DNA from: Spirochaetaceae bacterium
GTDB taxonomy: Bacteria > Spirochaetota > Spirochaetia > Treponematales > Breznakiellaceae
DNA: 25,822 bases
Reading direction: 5' to 3'
Assembly: GCA_031290205.1 (NCBI GenBank)
Contig: JAITNZ010000038.1
Span: 1 to 25,822 of the forward strand
Shown: piece after piece, positions 16,933-23,653 of the stretch
Layout of the letters: the number at the start of each line of letters is the position of its first letter
How positions within the stretch are numbered: the stretch's first letter is position 1
Notes under the pieces: generated by a model
Database searches by the model: none
What the model was told of the DNA's origin: nothing
What the model saw: only the letters and a program-made list of their open reading frames with translations
Program-made: the position numbers and the translations under genes

Positions 16933-17036
16933 AGGGTTTACTGTAAAGGCTTTACCGTAAGCCAACAACCGACCGATACGGAGCTTATTGCCGCCGTTAG
17001 GGTTTACTGTAAAGGCTTTACCGTAAGCCAACAACC
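16933..17036. repeat. Two exact 38-bp repeats separated by 28 bp
   Basis: Positions 16933-16970 and 16999-17036 are identical over 38 bases (start AGGGTTTACTGTAAAGG, end GCCAACAACC). Each holds a small inverted repeat, GGCTT and AAGCC. A diverged third copy lies at about 17235-17265. Confidence 0.9.
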
Positions 17037-17104
17037 CCAACACTCAGCCAGTAGGTCGGAAAGCCCTCACGCGCTTGTGCCGGGGGAAGGCTTTCTCGGT
17101 CAGG
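17013..17104. repeat. Imperfect direct repeat, copy 2
   Basis: It matches 16805-16888: AGGCTTTACCGTAAGCC, then GTAGGTCGGAAAGCCCTCACG, then GGGGAAGGCTTTCTC. A shorter third echo (GGGAAGCCCTCACGCACTTG) lies near 17294. Confidence 0.85.
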
Positions 17105-17340
17105 GCACGGGGGGGCAATCTCGTGCAGCGGCACACGCGCTACGCGCCGCGCTCGCTACAATACACGACGCCACGAGCATTTACCGACAAGCGCCCGCGC
17201 ACCTGCCATGCTCGTTACCGCGCACTTTTCTGTAGGGGGGTTACTGTTAAGGCTTTACTGTTAGGCGGTAAACGCGTAGCCCACCCAATTCGTTGGGAAG
17301 CCCTCACGCACTTGTGCCGTGAGGCAATTTGCTGACGTAG

Positions 17341-17498
17341 CGGGCGGGGCGGGGAAGGTTTGCCGAAAAAATTTGCCGAAATAAACTACGCAGAAATAAA
17401 ATCCCAAGCTACTGCTTGGGATGGAGGACAAACTACGCACAAATTGCCGCCGTAGGCGAGGGCGTCTGTTTTTCGGCAAGCCTTCCCCGCCCCGCCCG
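17341..17498. repeat. 158-bp element with 30-bp inverted ends (MITE-like)
   Basis: Positions 17341-17370 and 17469-17498 are reverse complements over 30 bases with one mismatch (left arm begins CGGGCGGGGCGGGGAAGG). The centre carries the perfect hairpin ATCCCAAGC-TACT-GCTTGGGAT at 17401-17422, flanked by a near-identical 15-base direct repeat (AAACTACGCAGAAAT at 17383; AAACTACGCACAAAT at 17430). I see no target site duplication. Confidence 0.85.
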
Positions 17499-17499
17499 T

Positions 17500-17521
17500 C
17501 CCCGCGATTTTAATCGCGGGG
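17500..17521. repeat. GC-rich hairpin
   Basis: The arms CCCCGCGATT and AATCGCGGGG are separated by TT. It lies directly beside the 158-bp element and upstream of pgk. It has no U tract, so it is not a classical terminator. Confidence 0.7.
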
Positions 17522-17555
17522 GGGCAGCACAAGTGCGGGAGGCGCTGGAGGGGCA

Positions 17556-17584
17556 TTGACAAAAGTCCCGATTTAGGGTAAGTT
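17556..17584 (+). promoter_or_regulatory. Candidate pgk promoter
   Basis: A perfect TTGACA at 17556-17561, a 17-base spacer, then TAAGTT, which is a weak -10. The pgk start at 17606 is 22 bases further, with AAGAGGG as ribosome binding site five bases before the ATG. Confidence 0.45.
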
Positions 17585-17605
17585 TTCTGTATCAAGAGGG
17601 AAAAA

Positions 17606-18871
17606 ATGAACTTAAAGACTGTTAAGGATATTGATTTTAAGGGAAAGCGCGTTATCATGCGCGTTGATTTTAATGTGCCGATGAAGGGCGGTGTGGTGCA
17701 GGATGGCACTCGTGTTACCGCCGCCATTCCCACTATTAGGCATATTATGGCACACGGCGCACGGACGCTTGTCCTCGTGAGCCATCTGGGCGACCCGCTT
17801 AAGGATGCCCCCAAGGCTGAGGAAAAAGCGAAAGCTGAGGGGAAGGCGTTCGACCGGGAAGCGTTTTTCAGCACGAAATACCGGATGCGCCCTGTTGCCG
17901 CATATCTTGCCGAAAAGCTGGGGACGCCGATCATTTTTGCCGGCGAAGACGGCGATTTCGGCAAAAAGGCGTTCATCGAAAGCAAGATTGACGGCGCCAT
18001 CATCATGCTGGAGAATACTCGCTTTCATAAGGAAGAGACGGCGAAAGATGCGGGCGAGCGCGATAAACTGGCGAAAGAGCTCTCCAGTTACGGCGAAATC
18101 TTCGTGAATGACGCGTTCGGCACCGCACACCGCGACCATGCGTCGACGGCGAGCATCGCGAAGTTTGCAAAAACGTCGGTTGCGGGGCTCTTGATGGAAA
18201 CTGAGGTCCAATACCTTGAACCCATCGTTACGAGCCCGGTAAAGCCTCTCGTTGCCGTTATTGGCGGCGCAAAAGTTTCGTCGAAGATAGCCGTCCTCTC
18301 CAGTTTATTAAAAAATTCCGCCGCGCTGATTATCGGCGGCGGCATGGCATTCACCTTCTTGAAGGCGCAGGGGCATAAAATCGGCAAATCGCTTGTTGAA
18401 GACGACCAGCTTGATACTGCAAGGCAGATACTCAGCGACGCGGCAAAACAACGTGTCGACATAGTGTTGCCGCTTGACCATGTATGCGCCGACAAATTCG
18501 ATGCTTCGGCAAAGCCGGTCCCTATCGATTCCTGCGACCTCAGCGATGATCTGATGGGAATGGATGTCGGCGTAAAAACCCTCGAAACTTACAAAAAAGT
18601 GCTTGATTCGGCAAAAACGATCGTGTGGAACGGTCCTGTCGGCGTGTTTGAGTTTGACGCCTTCGCGCACGGCACCGAGGAGCTGGCTAAAATGATTGCC
18701 GAAGAGACCGGCAAAGGGGTCATCACGGTGGTAGGCGGGGGCGATTCTGTGGCGGCGGTGAATAAGTTCAAGCTTGCCGATAAGATGAGCCATGTTTCAA
18801 CGGGCGGCGGCGCTTCGCTGGAGTTGCTTGAAGGGAAAAAACTCCCCGGTATCGAAGTGTGCAAGGCATAA
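17606..18871 (+). CDS. pgk: Phosphoglycerate kinase
   Basis: A full-length enzyme (421 residues) that makes ATP from 1,3-bisphosphoglycerate and ADP in glycolysis, in the cytoplasm. Visible family motifs are MRVDFNVPM (residues 19-27), the NDAFGTAHRDHAST substrate loop, GGAKVSSKI, GGGMAFTFL, NGPVGVFEF and the C-terminal GGGDSVAAV phosphate loop. The usual SHLGRP is SHLGDP, followed by an extra charged stretch of about 25 residues rich in Lys, Glu and Ala; I recall the same arrangement in Treponema enzymes, which supports the taxonomic guess. It opens a plus-strand group with a LysM lipoprotein and tpiA. Confidence 0.97.
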   Translation: MNLKTVKDIDFKGKRVIMRVDFNVPMKGGVVQDGTRVTAAIPTIRHIMAHGARTLVLVSHLGDPLKDAPKAEEKAKAEGKAFDREAFFSTKYRMRPVAAYLAEKLGTPIIFAGEDGDFGKKAFIESKIDGAIIMLENTRFHKEETAKDAGERDKLAKELSSYGEIFVNDAFGTAHRDHASTASIAKFAKTSVAGLLMETEVQYLEPIVTSPVKPLVAVIGGAKVSSKIAVLSSLLKNSAALIIGGGMAFTFLKAQGHKIGKSLVEDDQLDTARQILSDAAKQRVDIVLPLDHVCADKFDASAKPVPIDSCDLSDDLMGMDVGVKTLETYKKVLDSAKTIVWNGPVGVFEFDAFAHGTEELAKMIAEETGKGVITVVGGGDSVAAVNKFKLADKMSHVSTGGGASLELLEGKKLPGIEVCKA

Positions 18872-18898
18872 TGACGGAAAGTTAAGGATGTACAAAAA

Positions 18899-19522
18899 AT
18901 GAGAAACAAGCGGGTTGAGTTTAGGATTGTTTATGGCGTGATATGTGTTATCACGCTGAGTTTTGCGCTTTCCTGCGCGACGGCGGAAGCCGCCCAGAGT
19001 GCGCCTACGCCCGCGCCCGCGCCTGTTCAAGCGGCAGAGCCGGAGCCCGCTCCTGCGGTCGAGTCGGTTGCGGCGCCCGCACCGGCTGCCGAACCGGAAC
19101 CTGCACCCGTCGAAGTTGCCGCTGTCCCGCCGCCTGTAGCTGTGCCTGAAGAAAAAGAGGAAGAGCCGCTCGCGGCGGCTTCCCTGAACGGTTTGGACCT
19201 TAGCGGCGCGAAACAGTACAAGGTGCGCTATCGGGATACGCTTTCAAAAATCGCCCGTAAACAATATGGCGGCAAGACAGGAGCGTTCTACTTCCCCATC
19301 ATTTTTGAAGCGTCCAAAGATGTGCTTGCAAACCAGGACAAGATCATCCCCGGCACGATAATTACCATCCCCGACTTAAAAAAGAATGTCACCACGCCGG
19401 AAGCAAAAGCGGTCGTAAAACCCATGCTGCTGGATGCGGCACAATTATATGAAAAGAGAAGAGTCCACCCAAAAACCGTCGCCGCCTTGAAAAAGGAAGC
19501 GGCAAAATTAACAACACAATGA
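18899..19522 (+). CDS. LysM-domain lipoprotein candidate
   Basis: The 207-residue protein starts with a basic N terminus, a hydrophobic segment and a relaxed lipobox (FALSC, Cys26), so it is probably a lipoprotein tethered at an envelope membrane. Residues 30-90 are a Pro/Ala/Glu-rich linker that should be extended. Residues about 105-159 form a LysM domain (YKVRYRDTLSKIARKQYGG to IIPGTIITIPDL), which binds peptidoglycan glycan. A short helical tail follows (LDAAQLYEKRRVHPKTVAALK). It lies 27 bases after pgk and just before tpiA, so it is likely co-transcribed with glycolytic genes despite an envelope role. AAGGA about ten bases upstream serves as ribosome binding site. Confidence 0.85.
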   Translation: MRNKRVEFRIVYGVICVITLSFALSCATAEAAQSAPTPAPAPVQAAEPEPAPAVESVAAPAPAAEPEPAPVEVAAVPPPVAVPEEKEEEPLAAASLNGLDLSGAKQYKVRYRDTLSKIARKQYGGKTGAFYFPIIFEASKDVLANQDKIIPGTIITIPDLKKNVTTPEAKAVVKPMLLDAAQLYEKRRVHPKTVAALKKEAAKLTTQ

Positions 19523-19539
19523 AATAGGAGGAATACGTT

Positions 19540-19647
19540 ATGGAACGCCATTCACTTACGAAAGGCAAGGATAAAACCGCCTGTGGCGGAATGAAAATAG
19601 GAGGAATACATTATGGAACGCCATTCACTTACGAAAGGCAAGGATGA
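19540..19647 (+). CDS. Upstream ORF in the duplicated tpiA leader
   Basis: An ATG at 19540 with an excellent AGGAGG eight bases upstream opens 35 codons that end at a TGA at 19645-19647, 35 bases inside the tpiA frame. It begins MERHSLTKGKDKTACGG, like the tpiA extension, but the 73-bp period shifts the frame so it cannot continue into tpiA. It could be a by-product of the duplication, or it could tune tpiA translation by coupling or competition. No domain is recognisable. Confidence 0.35.
   Translation: MERHSLTKGKDKTACGGMKIGGIHYGTPFTYERQG
19561..19598 (+). repeat. Dispersed palindromic repeat, copy a
   Basis: AAGGCAAGG is followed by AAAACCGCCTGTGGCGGAA and TGAAAAT. The core is a perfect CCGCC-TGT-GGCGG hairpin. 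It matches copies at 19634, 23663 (minus) and 25771. Confidence 0.8.
19599..19604 (+). promoter_or_regulatory. Ribosome binding site deciding the tpiA start
   Basis: AGGAGG lies eight bases before the ATG at 19613. The later ATG at 19664, where most triosephosphate isomerases begin, has only GGCGGA directly against it. This favours initiation at 19613 with an N-terminal extension. Confidence 0.6.
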
Positions 19648-20413
19648 AGCCGACTCTGGCGGAATGGGAAAAAAATATTACATCGCGGGTAATTGGAAGA
19701 TGCACAAGACGCGCGCGGAAGCAGCGGCGCTTGCGAAAGAATTGGTTCAGGCATTAAAAGACGGCAAACACAAGTATCTAATCGCGCCTTCTTTTACCCT
19801 GCTTGAAACGGCGGCGCCCCTCGTTAAGGGCACGAACATCCGGCTTGGAGCGCAGAACTGCGCGCCGGAGGAGCAGGGCGCCCACACCGGCGAAGTGTCT
19901 GTACTGCAATTAAAAGAGCTCGGCGTGCAGACGATCATACTGGGGCACAGCGAGCGGCGGCATAACTACAAGGAAGATGACGCGCTTATCAACAAGAAAG
20001 TCCACCTTGCCCTGAAGCATGGCTTCGAGGTGATACTCTGTGTCGGAGAATTGCTTGAAGAGCGCGAGGCGGGGAAAGCCGAAGCTGTCTGCGAGAGGCA
20101 GACCACCGAAGGTTTGAAGGGCGTCGCCGCTACCGAGCTCGACCGCATTGTCATTGCCTACGAGCCTGTTTGGGCAATCGGGACGGGGAAGACGGCAACG
20201 CCGGAAGATGCCGACTCGATTCATGCCTGTATCCGCAAGGTGTTTGGAAAACTCTACGGAGCGGCTGCCGCCGAAAAGCTCATCATTCAATACGGCGGCT
20301 CGGTAAAAGCCGACAACGTCGTGGCGCTTATGGCAAAAGAAAATATCGACGGCGCCCTCGTCGGCGGCGCGGCGCTCAAAGCAGAAACCTTCGTCCCCAT
20401 AGCGAAGTTCTAA
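19613..20413 (+). CDS. tpiA: Triosephosphate isomerase with repeat-derived N-terminal extension
   Basis: It interconverts dihydroxyacetone phosphate and glyceraldehyde 3-phosphate in the cytoplasm. All catalytic residues are visible (numbered from the ATG at 19613): Asn27 and Lys29 in GNWKMHK, His112 in LGHSERRH, Glu184 in AYEPVWAIGTGKTA; the phosphate loop GGSVKADN and the final GGAAL are also present. From this start the protein has 266 residues, about 17 more than usual: the extra MERHSLTKGKDEADSGG is encoded by the duplicated leader and palindromic repeat. The strong ribosome binding site argues that the extension is translated. The conventional start is ATG 19664 (MGKKYYIAGNWKM). Confidence 0.96.
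   Translation: MERHSLTKGKDEADSGGMGKKYYIAGNWKMHKTRAEAAALAKELVQALKDGKHKYLIAPSFTLLETAAPLVKGTNIRLGAQNCAPEEQGAHTGEVSVLQLKELGVQTIILGHSERRHNYKEDDALINKKVHLALKHGFEVILCVGELLEEREAGKAEAVCERQTTEGLKGVAATELDRIVIAYEPVWAIGTGKTATPEDADSIHACIRKVFGKLYGAAAAEKLIIQYGGSVKADNVVALMAKENIDGALVGGAALKAETFVPIAKF
19634..19671 (+). repeat. Dispersed palindromic repeat, copy b (degraded)
   Basis: The same layout as copy a, but the hairpin is broken (GCCGACTCTGGCGG). It is translated as KGKDEADSGGMGK in the tpiA extension. Confidence 0.7.
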
Positions 20414-20447
20414 CGGCGTTGGAAGAAAGGGAACGAGGGGCGGGGAA

Positions 20448-20503
20448 CAGGGAACAGGGGAAGATTACACTTTGAAATCTTTCTTTCTACACCCTGTTCC
20501 CTG
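20448..20503. repeat. Nested inverted repeat after tpiA
   Basis: CAGGGAACAGGG (20448-20459) pairs perfectly with CCCTGTTCCCTG (20492-20503), with a second stem AAGATT/AATCTT inside (20461-20481). It lies 35 bases after the tpiA stop and could act as a weak bidirectional terminator, though there is no long U tract. Confidence 0.6.
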
Positions 20504-20578
20504 CTCACTCCTAACTCTGCTCTTTTTTTGCATATCGCAAGCTCAAAACCCGCTCTCTAATCTAAAGGCGCCTCTTAT

Positions 20579-20663
20579 CCATCCCCCATTCCCCATTCCC
20601 CATCCCCCATCCCCCATTCCCCCTCCCCCATCCCCCATCCCCTATCCCCCTTCTTCATCCCCA
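20579..20663. repeat. C-rich microsatellite between convergent genes
   Basis: About ten irregular units of CCCCATT and CCCCCAT. The minus strand is a run of G4-G5 tracts separated by AT, suitable for a G-quadruplex. The last two Gly codons and the TAG stop (20642-20644) of the CinA-like gene lie inside it. Confidence 0.9.
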
Positions 20664-21133
20664 TCAACCTTCAACAACAGCATCTCGAGCGCGGCATTAC
20701 AGGCGGCGTGGCGTATCTCTTCACGGGTTCCGGTAAAGTGATAGTGCTTCGCTTCCGGTTTGCCGCCGCGCTTGCAAAAACCGACCCATACGGTGCCGAC
20801 AGGGTTTTCTGACCCGTCGCCGTCCGGTCCGGCAAGACCGGTAACGGAGACAGCAATATCGGCATCTGATTTTTCAAGGGCGGCTTCCGCCATAGCACAC
20901 GCCGTCTCCCCGCTGACGGCGCCGAAACATTCCAGCAGCGTTTTGCGTAGCCCGAGCATTTTTTCTTTCGCATCAAGCGTATAGCAGACAAACGCCCCCC
21001 ACAGCACGGCGGAAGCCCCCGGCACGCGGGCAAGAGCGGCGGCGACTAATCCTGCAGTGCACGATTCGGCGCAGACAAGCCGTAACGCCCGCGCTTTAAG
21101 CGCTTCAACAAGTTCAACTTCAATATCCATCAT
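20642..21133 (-). CDS. CinA C-terminal domain protein (PncC-type NMN amidohydrolase)
   Basis: The 163-residue protein is the stand-alone C-terminal domain of CinA, known as PncC in E. coli, which deamidates nicotinamide mononucleotide to nicotinate mononucleotide for NAD recycling. Motifs: CAESCTAGLV (21-30), the SGETACAMAEAAL helix, and AVSVTGLAGPDGDGSENPVGTVWVG. The N-terminal CinA domain is absent, as in PncC. It overlaps the cca stop with two adjacent ATGs (21133 and 21130), so coupling is likely. Its last residues (EEGG) come from the C-rich repeat. A PnuC-type transporter gene about 3 kb to the right offers a possible link in pyridine nucleotide salvage, though the two are not in one operon. 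Confidence 0.88.
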   Translation of the reverse strand: MMDIEVELVEALKARALRLVCAESCTAGLVAAALARVPGASAVLWGAFVCYTLDAKEKMLGLRKTLLECFGAVSGETACAMAEAALEKSDADIAVSVTGLAGPDGDGSENPVGTVWVGFCKRGGKPEAKHYHFTGTREEIRHAACNAALEMLLLKVDGDEEGG

Positions 21134-22467
21134 CCTAATTTTCCGGCTATCTCCAAAAGCTTCCCCCTCGTGTTCAGTTCTGGGTCTTCGAGGACGGCTT
21201 CTAACAGTTGGTTGAGGATGATGCCGATACGCTTTCCGGTGGGTATTCCCATACTCAACAGGTCGCTGCCGTTCACCGCAAGATTTTTTAGCGACAGGAC
21301 GCAGCTTTTAGCAAGGACATCTTCTATACGCAGCCGCAACGGTAATAAAGAGCGAGGGTCGGGTTCGATGCCTGCCATTCCAAAAGTATCTGCACTGCGT
21401 AATGCAAAAAGGTCTTCGAGGTTTTCCTCGCCAACGCGGGCAATAAAACGCCGCACCGCCGCGGAGCGCCACTCATCTTCATAATGAAACATGTGCTCGG
21501 CAACTAAATGCACCGTCTTATCAATTACCCCATTGGGAAATCGCAAACGGAATAACATATCGCGGACAAGCCGTGCGGAAATCTTTTCGTGGTTATAAAA
21601 TGTCCATATACCACGCTCGTCTAATTTTGCCGCCTGTGGCTTTCCAATATCGTGCAGCAGGGCGGCAAGGCGCACTTCTTTGCTTGCCTGTTGCTTTGCC
21701 GCATAATCACAGGCTAATACACTATGCGTGTGGACATCAAAATGATGATAGCCTTTCTGTTCAACGCCAATACAGTCGGCTAGTTCGGGAAGGAGCATCC
21801 GTGTTAAACCCGTTTGCGCCATGAGGTTTAACGCCAGCGAAGGCTTTTGCGATAATATAATTTTTTCGAATTCATCGCGTATACGCTCTGACGAAACTTT
21901 TGCCGTTACTCCAAGCGCACGGGGAATCGCGGCAAGAATAGCATCATCGACAGTGAAATTCAATACTGAAGAAAAACGTAGCGCGCGCAGAGAGCGAAGC
22001 CCGTCCTCACTCAAACGATCCTCCGCATTGCCTACACAGCGGATAATTTTTTTCTTTATATCTTCTGCGCCGTCAAACGGGTCGCTTATTTTCCCTGAAA
22101 CAAGATCGACGGCAACGGCATTCATCGTGAAGTCGCGCCGTGAGAGGTCTTCTTCTATCGTCGCGGTAAATTGCACGGTATCAGGGCGGCGTCCATCAGT
22201 ATAATCTGCCTCCGTCCTGAATGTCGTTACTTCGATAGCATGCCCTTTATAGAGTACGGTAACGGTTCCGTGTTTGATGCCGGTTTTGACAACGCGGCGA
22301 AACATTAAACACACTTCATCGCAGAGCGCATCGCTGGCAAGATCCCAATCATGCGCCGATTTTTTTCGCAGCATATCACGCACCGCGCCGCCTACCAGAT
22401 ATACTTTTTTTTGGTGAGCGCTAAATATATGCGCAATTTCTTTTAACACCGGATCGATATGTATCAT
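21130..22467 (-). CDS. cca: CCA tRNA nucleotidyltransferase / poly(A) polymerase family
   Basis: A 445-residue class II nucleotidyltransferase. Residues 22-31 (VYLVGGAVRD) and Asp40/Asp42 in HDWDLASDA form the catalytic site; RRDFTMNAVAVD and RALRFSSVLNF follow, then an HD domain (AALLHDIGKP, about 267-276) with hydrolase-like motifs. CCA-adding enzymes complete the 3' end of tRNA. Telling CCA addition from poly(A) polymerase needs the downstream specificity motifs, and a CCA role is the more likely for a single copy. It overlaps the small Cys-rich gene upstream (ATGA) and the CinA-like gene downstream, forming a three-gene minus-strand operon. Confidence 0.9.
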   Translation of the reverse strand: MIHIDPVLKEIAHIFSAHQKKVYLVGGAVRDMLRKKSAHDWDLASDALCDEVCLMFRRVVKTGIKHGTVTVLYKGHAIEVTTFRTEADYTDGRRPDTVQFTATIEEDLSRRDFTMNAVAVDLVSGKISDPFDGAEDIKKKIIRCVGNAEDRLSEDGLRSLRALRFSSVLNFTVDDAILAAIPRALGVTAKVSSERIRDEFEKIILSQKPSLALNLMAQTGLTRMLLPELADCIGVEQKGYHHFDVHTHSVLACDYAAKQQASKEVRLAALLHDIGKPQAAKLDERGIWTFYNHEKISARLVRDMLFRLRFPNGVIDKTVHLVAEHMFHYEDEWRSAAVRRFIARVGEENLEDLFALRSADTFGMAGIEPDPRSLLPLRLRIEDVLAKSCVLSLKNLAVNGSDLLSMGIPTGKRIGIILNQLLEAVLEDPELNTRGKLLEIAGKLG

Positions 22468-22700
22468 TGTTGTATACCGCTTTTAAGCTTGAACGAAGGG
22501 CACATCCGCCCTGTTGCGTTGAGCACCACTACTGAAGGCAACATGCGGTATATGTCATCGGGAAAAATATCGCAGGCATAGGGGAAATTATTATTCCATG
22601 TTATCGACAGATGCTCGCACGTCAAACAGTTAGGGGTGCGCGATATTCTTTTTTGAGGAGGCTCTTCACCTATGGTAATATCTATCATATCTAATTGCAT
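22464..22700 (-). CDS. Small four-cysteine hypothetical protein
   Basis: A 78-residue protein that I do not recognise. Four Cys (25, 28, 43, 67) in the pattern CxxCxH, PYAC and GRMCPSF suggest a small metal-binding (zinc or iron-sulphur) fold. It overlaps cca by ATGA and is the first gene of that operon. The longest frame starts at ATG 22700, but a perfect consensus promoter has its -10 box on that codon. The transcript should then begin near 22692, and the first ATG on it would be 22688 (residue 5), making the mRNA nearly leaderless and the protein 74 residues. Confidence 0.7.
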   Translation of the reverse strand: MQLDMIDITIGEEPPQKRISRTPNCLTCEHLSITWNNNFPYACDIFPDDIYRMLPSVVVLNATGRMCPSFKLKSGIQQ

Positions 22701-22727
22701 TATAGTAAACTATTCCTGCTATGTCAA
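22699..22727 (-). promoter_or_regulatory. Perfect consensus sigma70 promoter
   Basis: On the minus strand TTGACA (22727-22722), exactly 17 bases, TATAAT (22704-22699). It drives the Cys-rich protein, cca and cinA-like genes. The -35 box overlaps the start codon of the divergent radical SAM gene, and TATAGT on the plus strand (22701-22706) overlaps the -10 box and could serve that gene. Confidence 0.75.
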
Positions 22728-23653
22728 ATACCAATTACGCTGATTGCGCTTGCTGCCCCCGTTTGTGCCGCGCCGATCGTGAGGGAGGAAAGAAGGGCTT
22801 TTGCGGCGAAGATATGCGGCTTCGGGTAGCTGCCGCCGCTATCCACAGGGGGGAGGAGCCGCCAATCTCGGGTAAAGGCGGGTCGGGCGCTATTTTTTTG
22901 ACAGGCTGTAACCTCCGTTGCGTATTCTGTCAGAATTATCAGATTTCACACCAAGGGATGGGAAGCTTCGTTGCTAAAAATGAATTTGCGAATATCTGTC
23001 TTGCGTTGCAAGAGCGCGGCGCCGAGAATATTAATATTGTAACAGGAAGCCATGCGGTGCCCGCGATAGTGCAAGCATTAGAGTGCGCGAAAATGAGTGG
23101 GCTTAGCATTCCGGTCTTATGGAATTCTTCCGCCTATGAAACAATCGAAACGCTCACGCTCTTACGGGACGCTATCGATATATATCTTCCCGACTTAAAA
23201 ACACTCGATGGGCGCCTGGCAAAACAATTTTTTGGCGCCGAGGATTATCCCCGTTATGCGGTAGCGGCTATAAAAACAATGCTTGAGTTTAAGCCGCATC
23301 AAGTTATCATCCGCCATCTTGTGCTGCCGGGGCATCTTGAATCGACATACGATGTCTTGCGTTGGTTCGCGGATAATGCGCGAGGCAGGGCGGATTTATC
23401 GCTCATGACTCAATACACGCCGAGACCCCCCTACCCCCCCTCCGCGCCTCAAAGGTATGTGAACAACTGTGAATACGACACAATCATGAGCTGGCTTGCG
23501 GAATTTGAAATTGATGACGGCTACTATCAGGAGTTGGAAACAGGCAGCGAGTGGCTTCCCGATTTTACGCAGGAAAACCCCTTCCCCAGTGAGCTGTCAA
23601 TCCCCGTATGGCATTGGCGCGAAGGTTACTCAGCCGCGCCCCGCTTAGACTAA
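22721..23653 (+). CDS. Radical SAM protein, PflA-like (PflX type)
   Basis: A 310-residue radical SAM enzyme with the cluster-binding motif CNLRCVFC (Cys63, Cys67, Cys70) and an N-terminal Cys group (C9, C11, C12, C16, C28 in CACCPRLCRADR...GFCGE) typical of the putative pyruvate formate-lyase activating enzymes called PflX. The following VLWNSSAYET and IYLPDLK motifs also fit. Its partner glycyl-radical enzyme, if any, is not in the window, and the true function of this group is unsettled. No ribosome binding site precedes the ATG at 22721; the short distance to a plus-strand TATAGT suggests a near-leaderless transcript. It is transcribed away from the cca operon. Confidence 0.85.
   Translation: MSNTNYADCACCPRLCRADREGGKKGFCGEDMRLRVAAAAIHRGEEPPISGKGGSGAIFLTGCNLRCVFCQNYQISHQGMGSFVAKNEFANICLALQERGAENINIVTGSHAVPAIVQALECAKMSGLSIPVLWNSSAYETIETLTLLRDAIDIYLPDLKTLDGRLAKQFFGAEDYPRYAVAAIKTMLEFKPHQVIIRHLVLPGHLESTYDVLRWFADNARGRADLSLMTQYTPRPPYPPSAPQRYVNNCEYDTIMSWLAEFEIDDGYYQELETGSEWLPDFTQENPFPSELSIPVWHWREGYSAAPRLD

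Larger units (their letters stand above)
16660..17605. other. Long repeat-rich intergenic region
   Basis: About 945 bases between the divergent first exporter gene and pgk. I see no convincing gene. Open frames such as 17043-16816 (minus) are made of the repeats themselves. Contents from left to right: the operon promoter, two 84-92-bp imperfect direct repeats, two exact 38-bp copies of an inner repeat and a diverged third, a duplicated CATGCTCGTTACCGCGCACTT block (near 16905 and 17208), a 158-bp inverted-repeat element with an inner hairpin, a second hairpin, and the pgk promoter. Confidence 0.85.
19522..19671. repeat. 73-bp tandem duplication at the tpiA start
   Basis: Two copies with a period of 73 bp each carry AATAGGAGGAATAC, an ATG (19540 and 19613), codons for MERHSLTKGKD, and the palindromic repeat described at 19561 and 19634. 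The first copy keeps the perfect CCGCC-TGT-GGCGG hairpin; in the second it is degraded. Confidence 0.95.

Noticed and set aside
16933..17036. CRISPR-like pattern: two identical 38-bp repeats with a 28-bp spacer
   Set aside because: Only two exact copies; the second lies inside a larger direct repeat that extends past it; the third is strongly diverged; no cas gene is in the window.
16816..17043. Minus-strand ORF of 75 codons with a repeated LLAYGKAFTVNP segment
   Set aside because: The repetition is simply the DNA direct repeat translated; no ribosome binding site or domain was seen.
17261..17479. Minus-strand ORF of 72 codons in the inverted-repeat element
   Set aside because: It runs through the MITE-like palindrome and low-complexity sequence; no protein-like features.
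17500..17521. GC-rich hairpin as an intrinsic terminator
   Set aside because: It is followed by a G-rich tract, not by T residues, on either strand.
17386..18211. Minus-strand ORFs of about 200 codons opposite pgk
   Set aside because: Antisense to an unmistakable phosphoglycerate kinase; composition-driven open frames.
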